A DNA stretch of 64,000 nucleotides, taken from assembly GCF_026151205.1 (NCBI RefSeq), contig NC_087080.1, positions 4,753,096 to 4,817,095 of the forward strand. Reading direction: 5' to 3'. The notes under the pieces are model-generated. The model saw only the letters and a list, made by a program, of their open reading frames with translations, was not told the origin of the DNA and ran no database searches. Positions 12,901-22,351 of the stretch are shown here, piece after piece (position 1 is the stretch's first letter; every line of letters begins with the position of its first letter). A program made the position numbers and the translations under genes. This DNA is from Bolinopsis microptera. Taxonomy: Eukaryota > Ctenophora > Tentaculata > Lobata > Bolinopsidae.

Positions 12901-13799
12901 ATCATTCTCCCCTAGGGACACTCTCCCTCAGGACACTTTCCCTTTACATTTAAGATGTCCACCCCTAGAAAACGAATCCCGAATAACGGTCCACTGCACA
13001 GTTGAAACAATCCCTGAACTCCGAATTAGCTCTGCTCCTTTTCGCAATTCACACCACTACGGGGGATTGTCTCCGTGTTATCTCTTAAAGCCACCCTAAC
13101 TTGAGTTATCGATTGTTTGGAGGTTGCAGTTTTAGTCCTCCTCCAAGGTGTGAATTTGTAACCTGGTTACCGTCGGGATTGTTGATGGTACTCCCACGGA
13201 AGTTTTGATTTTGGAAGATTGAATATATTTCTTATACCGACAGTGACGCAAATGGGATATTCAGATTTTATATTAAAGTTATCTAAGCATAAGAGATTAC
13301 GTAAGCATGATTTTCGCCATTTCAGAACCCCCTCCCCTGGCCCTTCCGTAAGCCACTTTACACAATACACATAGCTTAATGGAGATAATGAGATGCCCAC
13401 ATCCCCATCTAGAATTTCTAGATGCCCCATCTCCCCATCTAGAATCTAGATGCCCCATCTCCCTATCTAGAATATAAATGCCACATCTCCCCATCTCCCT
13501 ATCTACATGCCCCATCTCCCTATCTAGGATCTAGATGCCCCAATATCTTTCAATTTAGAATCTAGATGCCCCACATCCCTACCTAGATACCCCATTTTCT
13601 AGTTCACCTCTGAGTGATTGCGGATGTCCGGAGAGGAGTAACTCGTATTATTTGGAGGAGAGAAGCAGGAAGCAGTGAGCAGTGAGAAGTTTGGAGCATC
13701 GAAGACATCCGGAATTTCCAGACTTTCTGGAGTTTCCGGAGTGTCGGCCGGAGGATAATCCGGCATCTTGCGGTCTGTACTCCGTTTGTTGCGTGGCAT
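999..13799 (-). CDS. Protein with two cyclic-nucleotide-binding domains (CNBD2-like), 17 exons
   Basis: Exons joined by splice sites and codon phase: 13608-13799, 12791-12843, 12208-12274, 10103-10202, 9755-9886, 9447-9579, 9144-9244, 7117-7250, 6660-6734, 4713-4889, 4194-4430, 3822-3984, 3196-3298, 2138-2280, 1947-2055, 1423-1582, 999-1133. Together they give an uninterrupted frame of about 737 residues. The basic exon at 9755-9886 (FRFRSIMRKVLLLV) resembles the segment before the cNMP domains of CNBD2-type proteins. Domain 1 spans 9144-6660 (EYECLDKGRFIVKQGD, then YYLIVSGTVDV, FGEVALVNK). Domain 2 starts at 4194 (HPSFHALPEDILKKFV) and continues with IIKVGEE and VISGECVVE. The expected role is binding cAMP or cGMP, or a degenerate version; the phosphate-binding cassette reads GFGEVALVNK without the canonical arginine of PKA. 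The 12208, 4430 and 2138 boundaries are the least certain. No kinase or channel domain is present. Introns are full of minisatellites. Confidence 0.78.
1365..1421. repeat. Hexamer array (CTAACT)n next to the donor of exon 16
   Basis: On the plus strand the unit is ctaact. On the transcribed minus strand the array starts at the intron's first bases (GTTAGTTAGAGTTAGAG), so the repeat seems to have grown from the donor GTTAG. Confidence 0.9.
1632..1915. repeat. 12-bp minisatellite (aacagtaaccNaggt-like)
   Basis: About 23 imperfect copies of a 12-bp unit built on aacagtaacc and aggt or aagt lie in the intron between the exons at 1947-2055 and 1423-1582. The array begins about 30 bp inside the donor. 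In both strands it gives long spurious reading frames rich in Leu or in Gly-Tyr-Cys, which I reject as proteins. Confidence 0.9.
2591..2762. mobile_element. MITE-like element, 13-bp terminal inverted repeats
   Basis: Perfect 13-bp termini: GGGGTCGTTCACA at 2591-2603 and its reverse complement at 2750-2762. The interior is 146 bp with a run of nine or more G and no coding capacity. It lies in an intron of the cyclic-nucleotide-binding gene. A second element with the same termini is at 35046-35282. No clear target duplication was seen. Confidence 0.75.
2800..2935. repeat. GC-rich repeat (ctaccggcagcggtatcc), inverted copy at 2093-2140
   Basis: The motif taccggcagcggtatcc and variants occurs about four times here. 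A reverse-complement copy, including the following gctcgaactaccc, lies at 2093-2140. Both are in introns of the same gene, so the pre-mRNA could fold back on itself across the exon at 2138-2280. Confidence 0.75.
3012..3152. repeat. 11-bp minisatellite (tgttgaagtaa)
   Basis: About 13 nearly identical copies of an 11-bp unit lie in the intron between exons 3196-3298 and 2138-2280, starting about 40 bp after the donor at 3195. Confidence 0.93.
3685..3821. repeat. ~24-bp minisatellite (taacacgtgaccagctt)
   Basis: Five to six variants of a roughly 24-bp unit containing CACGTGAC. The array runs straight up to the donor at 3821: the minus-strand intron begins GTGAGTTAAGCTAGTCACGTG and then repeats TTAAGCTAGTCACG. 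Confidence 0.88.
4130..4185. repeat. Short donor-proximal duplication (aggttagataaggttaaaac)
   Basis: Two to three copies of a 20-bp unit containing gaggttagataaggtt, about 10 bp inside the donor at 4193. Confidence 0.8.
7273..7897. repeat. 14-bp minisatellite (gagctgtgaggggg), ~44 copies
   Basis: A very homogeneous 14-bp array in the 1.9-kb intron between exons 9144-9244 and 7117-7250, ending about 20 bp upstream of the 3' splice site at 7251. On the transcribed strand the unit reads CCCCCTCACAGCTC, a pyrimidine tract followed by CAG, which looks like a 3' splice site. The proline- and serine-rich reading frames through it are artefacts of the repeat. Confidence 0.95.
7898..9143. other. Remainder of the large intron; no gene seen
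   Basis: AT-rich, with a C homopolymer at about 8440. No exon with consistent splice sites or recognisable protein similarity was found. Confidence 0.5.
10340..12207. other. Intron sequence with a foldback segment
   Basis: No exon was recognised. At about 11115-11300 a segment with ttatcggac near its left end has the complement gtccgataa near its right end, followed by matching tatatctacc blocks. It looks like an old foldback element. Short ORFs inside it have no recognisable similarity. Confidence 0.45.
13385..13607. repeat. Minisatellite (gatgccccatctccctatctagaatcta)
   Basis: Irregular units of about 20-30 bp built on gatgccccatctcc and tatctagaatctaga. They fill the start of the first intron and reach the donor at 13607; the minus-strand intron begins GTGAACTAGAAAATGGGG and passes directly into units of the form TCTAGATGGGGCATCTAG. 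Confidence 0.88.
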
Positions 13800-14238
13800 T
13801 TTATCTTCGTACTATAGTGCGGTATACCCGCGTCATTTTAATTGCACCAAATTGAATAATAGTGGGGTGGTAGAATGTTTAATATTAATAGTGTCGTGTC
13901 TATAATAGTGTAATTGTTATTGTTTACATGTCCACTGGCCAGTAACGAGGTGCAGTGTGCAGAGTCTTAACTAGGTGCTGGACAAAACATGTATCCGTTT
14001 ACCAAAACATCACCGGTTCAGTTACCCTGGTAACAGTGTCCTAGTAACACACCTACTGTCACATGCTACCATGGCAAAACTTTTAACTAGATGCTGAACA
14101 AAACTTGCGTATGTTTACCAAAACATTGTTCAGTCATTCAGTGTAACGATCCAGAACTGTTTTGTTTCTGAAATCCGTATTCGTCCTGATTATCCAGGAG
14201 TCGTAGTTTTGCTTTTGAGACGAGTAGAGATTAAAGAA
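13800..14238. promoter_or_regulatory. Divergent intergenic region, likely shared promoter
   Basis: 439 bp between the start of the minus-strand cyclic-nucleotide-binding gene and the start of the plus-strand membrane-protein gene. It includes a partly duplicated block (about 13970-14030 and 14080-14130) sharing taactaggtgctg or taactagatgctg, acaaaac and gtttaccaaaacat. No core element was identified with certainty. Confidence 0.4.
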
Positions 14239-15531
14239 ATGATGTCATTGATTGTTCTTCTGGTCTGTGTAAATTATTGCACAGCCTGTGACTCTGGCCA
14301 AATAGAAGACAAGGGATTTTTAGGACTAAGCTGGTTCTCCAGCTGTGAGGACTGCATAGCAGGGAACTTTCAGAGTGAGGGTGAGTGTAAAGAGTGTGAG
14401 TCTGGGTTCTACACAAACTTAACAAGACAAACAAAGTGCTCGTCCTGTCCAAGAGGAACATTCTCAGCACTCCCCGGCTCCGTGGAGTGTACTGAATGTC
14501 CTGCTGGAGAGTACAGCTCAGGGACAGCTGCATCTTCTTGTATACCGTGTTCCCCAGGGTTCTACTCTCAGACCCCTGGTAACACAGAGTGTGCGCAGTG
14601 TCCTGGAGGACGCTACTCAAGCGAAGAAGGGAGCAGGAAGTGTGAGGTGTGTGAGGACAGGATGACGTCACCAGCAGGATCCACTAGTTCCACTAATTGT
14701 ACTGGTTCCTGCTCAGCAGGCTACATCCACACCTCCCAGAACAGCACAGTGCTCTGTGAGGAGTGTGCTGCTGGAACCTTCAGTCTGCAGGGGGCTGTGG
14801 AGTGTTCTGAGTGTTCTACTGGACAGTTTAGTGTCCCGGGCTCCGGGGCCTGCTCTGTCTGCTCCCCTGGAACTTACACTAACACTTCCAGATCAGAAGC
14901 TTGTCTCCCTTGTTCCCCTGGAACTTTCACTAACGTCTCCAGTTCAGGAGCTTGTCTCCACTGTCCCCCAGGAACGGTTACTAGCTCCACAGGTAGTTAT
15001 AACTGCACATCCTGTCCTGAGAACACTTACAGTAACTCTAACAACACTCTCTGTCTACACTGCTCACCGGGATCTCACAGCAACACAGGATCCAGCGACT
15101 GTGTCACCTGCGAGACTGGCTTCTACCACAACGTGTCCTCTAACTCCTGTCTAAAGTGTCCGGAGACACCTGGATCAGCTCTAGAGGGTTGTCTCCAGAT
15201 GGTGGAGCATGAAGCCCCCGTACTGAGCCCCACTACAGAACCAGTCTCAGAATCTATGTACCAGAGCCTCAGTGAGAGACAGATCACCGGCATCGTCCTC
15301 GCCTTCATAGGGATAGCAGCTATCTTATCTGTATCAGTGTACGCAGTTTGTTGGACTCACTTTAAACTGCACGATATGAGTTACTCTCCCAGAAGTTCCG
15401 GGCCCGGGGAGAGTATTGCTAACACGGGGGCGGCTAACTACAGTTCTTGTTCGGAGGTCACGCCTGGTGTTCACCAGACTGGAGAGGAGAATATTTACGA
15501 TGTCCCTGGAAAACAAGAAACTTTTCAGTGA
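14239..15531 (+). CDS. Cysteine-rich type I membrane protein with GCC2/GCC3 (ephrin-receptor-like) repeats and YDVP tail
   Basis: A single-exon gene of 430 residues if started at the tandem ATGs at 14239/14242, which directly precede a signal peptide (MMSLIVLLVCVNYCTA). The ORF opens further upstream only through a TTG codon. The ectodomain is a string of short cysteine modules of the type C..C..G.(F/Y)(Y/S)....(C)..C..G(T/F), as in GCC2_GCC3/ephrin-receptor-like and TNFR-like repeats, with many N-glycosylation sequons. A transmembrane helix lies near residues 349-371 (GIVLAFIGIAAILSVSVYAV). The roughly 60-residue tail has several SY/NY motifs and ends IYDVPGKQ, matching the YDxP consensus for Crk/Nck-type SH2 domains. 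Function inferred: a cell-surface receptor or adhesion protein signalling through tyrosine phosphorylation. There is no kinase or death domain. Confidence 0.82.
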   Translation: MMSLIVLLVCVNYCTACDSGQIEDKGFLGLSWFSSCEDCIAGNFQSEGECKECESGFYTNLTRQTKCSSCPRGTFSALPGSVECTECPAGEYSSGTAASSCIPCSPGFYSQTPGNTECAQCPGGRYSSEEGSRKCEVCEDRMTSPAGSTSSTNCTGSCSAGYIHTSQNSTVLCEECAAGTFSLQGAVECSECSTGQFSVPGSGACSVCSPGTYTNTSRSEACLPCSPGTFTNVSSSGACLHCPPGTVTSSTGSYNCTSCPENTYSNSNNTLCLHCSPGSHSNTGSSDCVTCETGFYHNVSSNSCLKCPETPGSALEGCLQMVEHEAPVLSPTTEPVSESMYQSLSERQITGIVLAFIGIAAILSVSVYAVCWTHFKLHDMSYSPRSSGPGESIANTGAANYSSCSEVTPGVHQTGEENIYDVPGKQETFQ

Positions 15532-16324
15532 CGTTACCATGGTTACTCAGCAGTTATAGACTCGATATGTTTTTTGATAGTACCCCCGGAGACTTTCGAT
15601 AAAAATCAGCTGTTCTCTAAATGTCTGTAGTTATATGTTATTGTTGTAGTTATTCATATTGTTGTAGTTTGATTGACATGATAGACTATTTTCCTGCATT
15701 TCATTCTAAAGTAAACCATTATTGATTTTGGCGGCTGTTCGAATATATTTAAAATTAGATTTATTTCAGTGCTTGTTTCATTGCACCATAAATGATGTCG
15801 TCAACATTTTAACATAATTTCAACATATCAAAAGCTAAAGATCATTTTCAAAAGCGGCAAAAATATTATCCAGCAAACAAAAACGAATTTCCTTGAAATC
15901 AAAACATGCGTTTAAAACGGTAATTACATCTTCAAACCAATATGAGGTTTCATTGTCAGCAAATTGAAATAACACAGTGCAGTAATGAATTGTGAATGGA
16001 AATTTAGAAAAATAATTATATTTTCTCACGAGAAGAGCCTTGCACATTGTTTTCTAAACTGTGTCATATGCAATTCATTTCGAAAAGAAAATGGATATAA
16101 TATTTTCTTGCTTCAATATAAGTTGGATAGATTCAGAATAAGAAACAGCATTTGACTTACTTCGTGGCTTTATAATAGCACAGCAAGGCCAAAACTATAC
16201 GTCAATCTTAATGAATTATACGGGTGAGTCACAAAATTCTCAATCTGAATTGAGGACCTTAAACGGTGGTAATTTCAAAATTCTTCGTTTTTAAAGAATT
16301 ATTTGTGGGCTTTCTAAATTAGTA
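15532..16324. other. Intergenic, nothing recognised
   Basis: AT-rich 3' flank of the membrane-protein gene. A minus-strand ORF at 15835-16047 has no recognisable feature and looks spurious. Confidence 0.4.
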
Positions 16325-16740
16325 AGTTACCATGGTAACACTACTGTCACAACTCTAATTTTAAAGTTACCATGGTAATACTGCTACTGTCACAGTGTCA
16401 CAATTCACAAGTTACCATGATAATAATGCTACTGTCACAATTCACAAGTTACCATGATAATACTGCTACTGTCACAATTCACAAGTTACCATGATAATAC
16501 TGCTACTGTCACAATTCACAAGTTACCATGATAATACTGCTACTGTCAAAATTCACAAGTTACCATGGTAACACTGCTACTGTCACAATTCACAAGTAAC
16601 CATGATAATACTGCTACTGTCACAATTCACAAGTTACCATGATAATACTGCTACCTTCACAATTCACATGTTACCATGGTAACACTGCTACTGTCACAAT
16701 TTACATGTTACCATGGTAACACTAATTTGGTAACCATAGT
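16325..16740. repeat. ~37-bp minisatellite (gttaccatgataatactgctactgtcacaattcaca unit)
   Basis: About ten copies of a unit containing ttaccatggtaac or ttaccatgataat, ctgctactg and tcacaattcacaa. The core taccatgg is itself palindromic. The array lies just downstream of the stop codon of the minus-strand gene ending at 16773, so it is probably in the 3' UTR or immediate 3' flank. Confidence 0.92.
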
Positions 16741-16772
16741 AACCCTAATTTCCCTCCCCACCGTCCTCATCC

Positions 16773-18686
16773 TCAGGTATTGACTTTATTGAGATCCTCG
16801 TCCTCAGGTATGGACTTTATTGAGTTCCTGTTAGCTTTCTTAGTCTCCGCGTCTGCCTCAACACTGTTGGCAGCATTGGCAGCGGCTTCAGCTGCCAGAC
16901 GAGTTATTCGACGTTGTTTGAGAGACTTGAACTTGTTAATTGCCAGCATTTGTGTCAGCGGCTTATTTAATTTAACAGCTGAGCCATCTTTCCCTTCCGC
17001 TCTGAAAATTGGAATCTTTGTTAGTTTGGGGCGTGTTCTGTATACAATATATAATATAACTCCACTTTTGACCTATTTGGCGGCCATTTATTAATTCCAT
17101 AATTGCACCGGTTTTTGTTCCAGGGGGTGCGATTACAAAACTAATTGCACTGTTTTGAGAGTGACCGAAATCTTATTAGGTACGATTACTAAACTAATTG
17201 CACTGATTCCCTGAAAGATGCTGTAAATCATGGCTCAGGCAGATAATTAGAGTTAGAGAGAGCACCTCGTAAAATGAGGACCTAATTAAAACCGAGTATT
17301 TTGCTACTGTGAGGTGCTGATTCAAGTATTGACCTAAATCAACTACCTGAGGTAGTTTGGCGACCGTTAGTGCAATGGTCGCACGAAATAAATTTATGGG
17401 CATAAATTTAAATTTATAGTTTAGGACAACATCTTTCCTTGTGTTTGGAATAAGTCAATCCTTACATTGCATTAACACAACACAGTATGAGGCTGAGATC
17501 TCACTAATTATTTGTAAAACAAAAAGTGGCATAACTTATGTTCTGATAAATATTTTTGCTTCTAAATTTCACAGAATGTTAATAACAAGTATCTAAACCT
17601 TTGTGGCAAGTTTTGTGTGATTGCGAGCTTCACTGAGCTTGTCTGACAAATTTAGCTCCTGAGCGAGCTAGCTTGAATTTCTCACCCAGAACTGTTTACA
17701 TTGGTTAATAGAAACCACCAAAAAACATCCTGGGTAACAAAATTAAAAAACCAGCGATTTATTCACGTTTTACCAATTCTATTCACATGGATCCATCGCA
17801 CATTCCATTCTCTCTATATTTTAACTGATAAGGACTATCACAGATGATCCTTTCTGCTTGTTTATATCGTTCTTCTTACATGGAATGTGCGATGTATCAC
17901 GGTGAATAGAATTGGTAAAACATAAATAAATCGGTGGTTTTTTAATTTTTTTACCCAGGATTTTTTTTTGGTGGTTTCTATTAACCAATGTAAACAGTTC
18001 TGGGTGAGAAATTAAAGCTAGCACACTCAGGAGCTAACTTTGTCAGACAAGCTCAGACTCACACAAAACTTAGCACGAAGTTGTGTCTAATTATGATTAA
18101 CATTCTCTAAAAATTTGAATCAAAAATATTAATCAGAACGTAAGTTATGGCGCTTTTCCATTCTGAAATAAAATAATTAGTGAGATCTCAGCGAGCTGTT
18201 ACAATTTTAAGAGATAAAGATGGGTAGACTTTTGAGGCCCACCCTGTATAACAACAAAGTCGGTGCGATTATAAACTAATTACACTGGTTATAACATCAG
18301 AGGCGTGGAGTTATACGCGAATCTAACTGCATGTATAATACGATTACACCAGTTATTGCACTCGGCTGCGCCTCGTGAAATAACTGCAATAATCGAACTC
18401 GGCTTCGCCTCGTGCGATTATTGTATCAATTTCCACTCGGCTGCGCCTCGTGCAATTAATAGTGTAATCGCATTATACGCAGTTAGATTAGCGTATATAA
18501 CCCCTTATAAACCAGAATAATACTAAGCCCCCCCCCCCCCCCCCCCCCCCCCGCCCACCCCAACATTGTCATTGATACTTACTTGCTGTATGAACGGTTC
18601 ACCGATTTGATCTCAAAATTCCTCTGCGTATTTTGTTTTGCTAGCTTTATCTTTTGTCTGTTGACGTACTGCTGACTTGCCCCTTT
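16773..18686 (-). CDS. Unrecognised protein, C-terminal two exons (5' part not resolved)
   Basis: Exons 18583-18686 and 16773-17001 join in phase (donor GTAAGT at 18582, acceptor ttttcag at 17002) into about 110 residues ending in a stop. They read KGASQQYVNRQKIKLAKQ, then FEIKSVNRSY, a lysine-rich basic segment (INKFKSLKQRRITRL), an Ala/Asn-rich stretch (AAEAAANAANS) and an acidic end (IPEDEDLNKVNT). I do not recognise the family. A candidate upstream exon at about 18980-19060 (MGKGMIYSLFPCCMDTRSAS, donor GTAAGT) would splice in phase, but this is unproven. The intron between the two exons holds a large foldback element and a small hairpin MITE. Confidence 0.5.
17490..18195. mobile_element. 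Large foldback (inverted-repeat) element
   Basis: Two arms of about 310-330 bp in inverted orientation. The left arm begins near gagatctcactaattatttg (17499) and includes gttctgggtgagaaatt in reverse complement; the right arm ends near aataattagtgagatctcag (18192). A spacer of about 65 bp around 17816-17880 separates them. Arm similarity is high but not perfect. No transposase ORF is present. Related flanking motifs (gcgattacNaaactaattgcac) occur on both sides at 17120, 17180 and 18262. Probably a non-autonomous foldback DNA transposon in an intron. Confidence 0.75.
18302..18505. mobile_element. Hairpin MITE with internal ctcggctgcgcctcgtg repeats
   Basis: Termini ggagttatacgcgaatctaac and its near reverse complement gttagattagcgtatataaccc form about 45-bp inverted ends that include the inner cgattacac/gtgtaatcg pair. 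The middle contains three copies of ctcggct(g/t)cgcctcgtg. There is no coding sequence. Confidence 0.7.
18521..18553. repeat. C homopolymer tract
   Basis: About 28 consecutive C after agc, interrupted once near its end by G. On the transcribed minus strand it forms a G-run just downstream of the donor at 18582. Confidence 0.85.
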
Positions 18687-19324
18687 CTGAAACAGCCGGT
18701 CATGATATCAGATATGGTAACTATACTTATAGTAACTATAGCAACTATTGGTTTCGTGACTATAGTTATAATGATCAGCTGCAGTTTGCATGATGTGAAT
18801 TGTCGATTAACTCTGCGTCAGATTCAACATTTCAAGTGCTAACTTTCAGTTTCACTCAAGTCGCATGTGATTTGCAAAGATACAACTAATAAAACTACAA
18901 AATTAAAAACCACAATGCTAATTCACGGTGTATCAACTCATACCTCATAAAGCTTTAACAGTTAACACTTTTAACTTACAACAACGTATCTATGTGATGC
19001 AGATCTGGTGTCCATGCAACAAGGAAACAACGAGTAAATCATTCCCTTCCCCATAACCACCTCTCTGTGATATCTGTCTCAGCTGCGACGTCCTGTAATG
19101 CTTTCTACAGCTCTCTCTTTGCCATATCAAGTTGCCTGCTGTTACGGTGCGGTTTAAGTTGAGGGTATCCGAAATCCGTATACTAATACAGTAAAACATT
19201 GCTAAAGCGTACAGAAAAAACCTAGCTATTGATAAAGCATAAAACGTACAGAGCAAAACAACATCTGATTCTGACTAAAAGGCTAGCAACAGGAGATTTT
19301 AACACGATTATAATAGGGACATTT

Positions 19325-19570
19325 TTGGTTAGTGTAGGTGACGGGCGACGGCCATGACATGAGGAATGGGTTATTTATCAAGTCCTCGTCAGAATCCAGA
19401 TCAGAGTATTCTTGCTACACGTTGTATAGTGTATACCTCTCTCGTGCCCTCCGGCCGGATAGAGCCTTTTGTGGCCGGGAAGAGCCTTTTTCATTTTTGG
19501 CCTTTTCGATCGAAAAGGGGTTCCACAATGCATCAAGAGTATTCTCTCCTCTACTAAAGGATATTTTCGA
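19325..19570. mobile_element. Fragment of a repeat shared with 36110-36310
   Basis: Shares cttgctacacgttgtat, cctctc, ccggccg and the cctttt...cgat/gcgc...aaaaggggtt hairpin with 36110-36310. It appears to be a short non-autonomous element; overlapping ORFs in several frames arise from its palindromic content. Confidence 0.5.
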
Positions 19571-19757
19571 CTACTCAAATCCTTTTTTAATGTCTCTGTC
19601 ATAAAGCATCACTTATCCCGTATTGTTAAGCTAAGTGGTCGCCATTTCTCTGAGTTCTGACCAAATTATATGGTTGTACATTTGTTTCGCTTTTCCCATT
19701 CATTTATGGCCTGCAAACTGTAAAGCAAAAATCGGGCGAGACATTGAAGTTGAAACT

Positions 19758-21540
19758 TGCGGTGGTGTCACTGTTGGTGCACGAACAAACACTGCATGCA
19801 AATTGAAACCCATTCAACTCGTAATGAAATAATTTACTTCACTACTACATACTACAGGTGCGGCTGAAATATAAATAGTGTACAATGCAAGTTGAATAGA
19901 TACATTTAAACTCAAGAAGCACATTGGACAGATTTTATTATTCCGTTATGACCGTCTTATTTGTGCTGCCATTAGCACAAACCAAGAAAATAAGTTGGTT
20001 GAAACCACTTTAATATAAAACCACTTTAATATAAAATGATTACAATGATCAGCACAATTTACCATGCAGACCAAAAGGCTCCATAATGGCCAGCATGGTT
20101 GAATGGTGCCATGGCAGCATGGTGAAATATCTACAATCTAGGAAATATCAGTCACAGATGTCGGAGTTGAAAAATACACGCTCGCTCATCAGCAAGGTTC
20201 CAGGAAAACTTTTAAAATCTTAAAATTTTCGGCCAGAGTGATTCTGCATTATCGCTCAAAATAGTCAATGTAATTTTATTGGAGACGCCATGACCAATGA
20301 AGAGCACCAGGATTCAACATGGAGTGACATTTCGGCTTTCCTAAATCCTAACTCACTGTCAGTATAAACTACATACACGATCTGCCTCAAATTTCAGAAA
20401 TACTGCTAATATGAATAATGTTTGCATCATCAATCATGTACGCAGATGATGCAAACATTTTACTAACAGGAGAAAATATTAACGAGGTTTATGATAAGCT
20501 AAACATTTTTAGCGATGTCTTAGTAATAGTTAAATGGGTAAATAACAACGGTTTAGCTCTAAACCTTAAAAACGAATTATATGATCTTTTCGCGGCAAAA
20601 GAACCTCATTTTTCGCGATGTAGTAATTTCTGGTGTCACAATCGAAAGAAAAACAAAAGCCGGTTTCTTAAGAGTTATAATTATAAATAACAAACTGAAC
20701 TGGTCGCAACATATTTCTGTCATGAATGATGAACATGAAAATGGCCAGATACATTGGAGTCATGTACAAACTTGAAAAATATTTGCCTCTGGAAGTACGT
20801 TTACAAAAATATCACAGCTTTGTGCACTGTGCAGTCTCACTTTAATTACTGCTCCCTCGTCTGGGGTTTTGCTGCCTGTCTAGTTCTAATGTACCGACTA
20901 CCGTCACAATAGTGACTTTAATATATAGAAACACTGTTTGTAAAATAAAAATGGGTCTTAGAGCAATACTACCAGGTACTACCAGGTTTCGTTAATTACT
21001 GGTACAAAGATGTACACAAAATATTAACAGTAGCTGTAGCTATGCGCCTGTTTCCAGTTTAACAACTCCAAAATAGTGCATTAATATGATAATTTCATCT
21101 TTACAATCCTAAAGGCAACTTTATCTGTGCTCAGCTATGTTTTGTTCGATTAAGCTCCATTTTAATCGTTTCAATAATATCTAATCTTATGTGTGAGTTT
21201 TTGACTAGCAGGATTCAGGAACCCGTATAACCTTACAATGGTGTCAAGACCCAAGATCGTATATCAGGGTGAGGTGGGCTGGTGGATACTTGTGTCGCTG
21301 TTGGTGCACGAACAAATACTGCATGCAAATTGAAACCCATTCAACACTTAATGAAATTATTCATTCATTACTACATACTATAACAGGTGCGGCTGAAATA
21401 TAAATAGTGTACAATGCAAGTTGAAATTGGATGGATAAATTTATAGCCAGCATGGCAGCAAGTTGAGACATCCAGGAAATATCAGTCACAGATGTCGGAA
21501 TTCAAAAAATACACGCTCGCTCATCAGCAAGGTAAATGAA
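19758..21540. mobile_element. Repeat copies flanking a decayed LINE fragment
   Basis: A sequence of about 130 bp (ttggtgcacgaacaaa, tgcatgcaaattgaaaccca, ggtgcggctgaaatataaat) occurs at 19770-19905 and again, same orientation, at 21299-21425. A second block (gaaatatcagtcacagatgt, then aaatacacgctcgctcatca) occurs at 20137-20195 and 21476-21530. In the right-hand copy the blocks are almost contiguous. They look like two copies of one transposon, the left one interrupted. Confidence 0.7.
20360..20960 (+). pseudogene. Decayed LINE reverse transcriptase fragment
   Basis: A frame at 20418-20690 contains the RT active-site box YADDANILLTG, followed by NGLALNL. It shifts frame near 20600 and continues with a FLRVIIINNKLNWSQHIS block like the FLGVxIDxxLxWxxHI block of LINEs, then HSFVHCAVSL-type remnants. 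Several frameshifts and missing 5' domains make it non-functional. Confidence 0.75.
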
Positions 21541-22351
21541 CAAAAACCAAAAAGAGTTAGAACAAAAGAACAGCCAGGTTTAGTGGCTGCAGTAGTATTA
21601 AGCATGGATAGTCCGTCCTCAGCCACAATGCGAGGGATAATCATATAATGATAGCCGTGTCCCAGTCGTATCATGAGTGGAAGTACACTGCAAGTACACT
21701 GACCTGCAGATAGTTTCATTTATGTAACCAATGACGGAGCCTTTGTTTTGACAAACTAGCCTTTGTTCCTGTCATTACACCATTACACTCCTTCGAGGCC
21801 TTTGTAAGTTTGGACAAATGAAAAAGCAATGTATCAATGCTCAAGTTCAGTCAAAAATCATTATCATTTCAAATTCTTTAAATGAATCCTGTTCTTCCTC
21901 CGACGCAGAACCTAAACCTAAACTATTTTAACTTTAACCATAGCAACATGTTACCATAGTAACACATTACTGAAACCACCCCATACTGTGTACTGATACA
22001 ACTGCATCAAAAAATATATCATAAGAAAATTAAAAAAGATGGCCCGCAACTGTAACCCCACAATGAGACACAGTTCGTGGTAACAATGTAAAAACATTAA
22101 CAGTCTGATCAAGACAAAGAGCTCACCTGCTGACATTGTGTTAAAATTATAAAGGAGCACGCTCTCCATAATAAACTCAAAATGCATTTATAAAGGAGCA
22201 GGCTCTCCAGCACAAACTTATAATACATTTATAAGGGAGCATGTTTTTCAATTGGCAGTCCTCCAATCGACAGTTATTGTTTCTTTTCTTAAAAACCTAT
22301 CATAAAAGAATCAATATAGACAGTAATAACGTCACAGCAATAACGTCACTT

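Noticed and set aside
14231-14671. 146-residue minus-strand ORF opposite the membrane-protein gene
   Set aside because: Antisense shadow of a cysteine- and serine-rich coding region, with no splice or start support.
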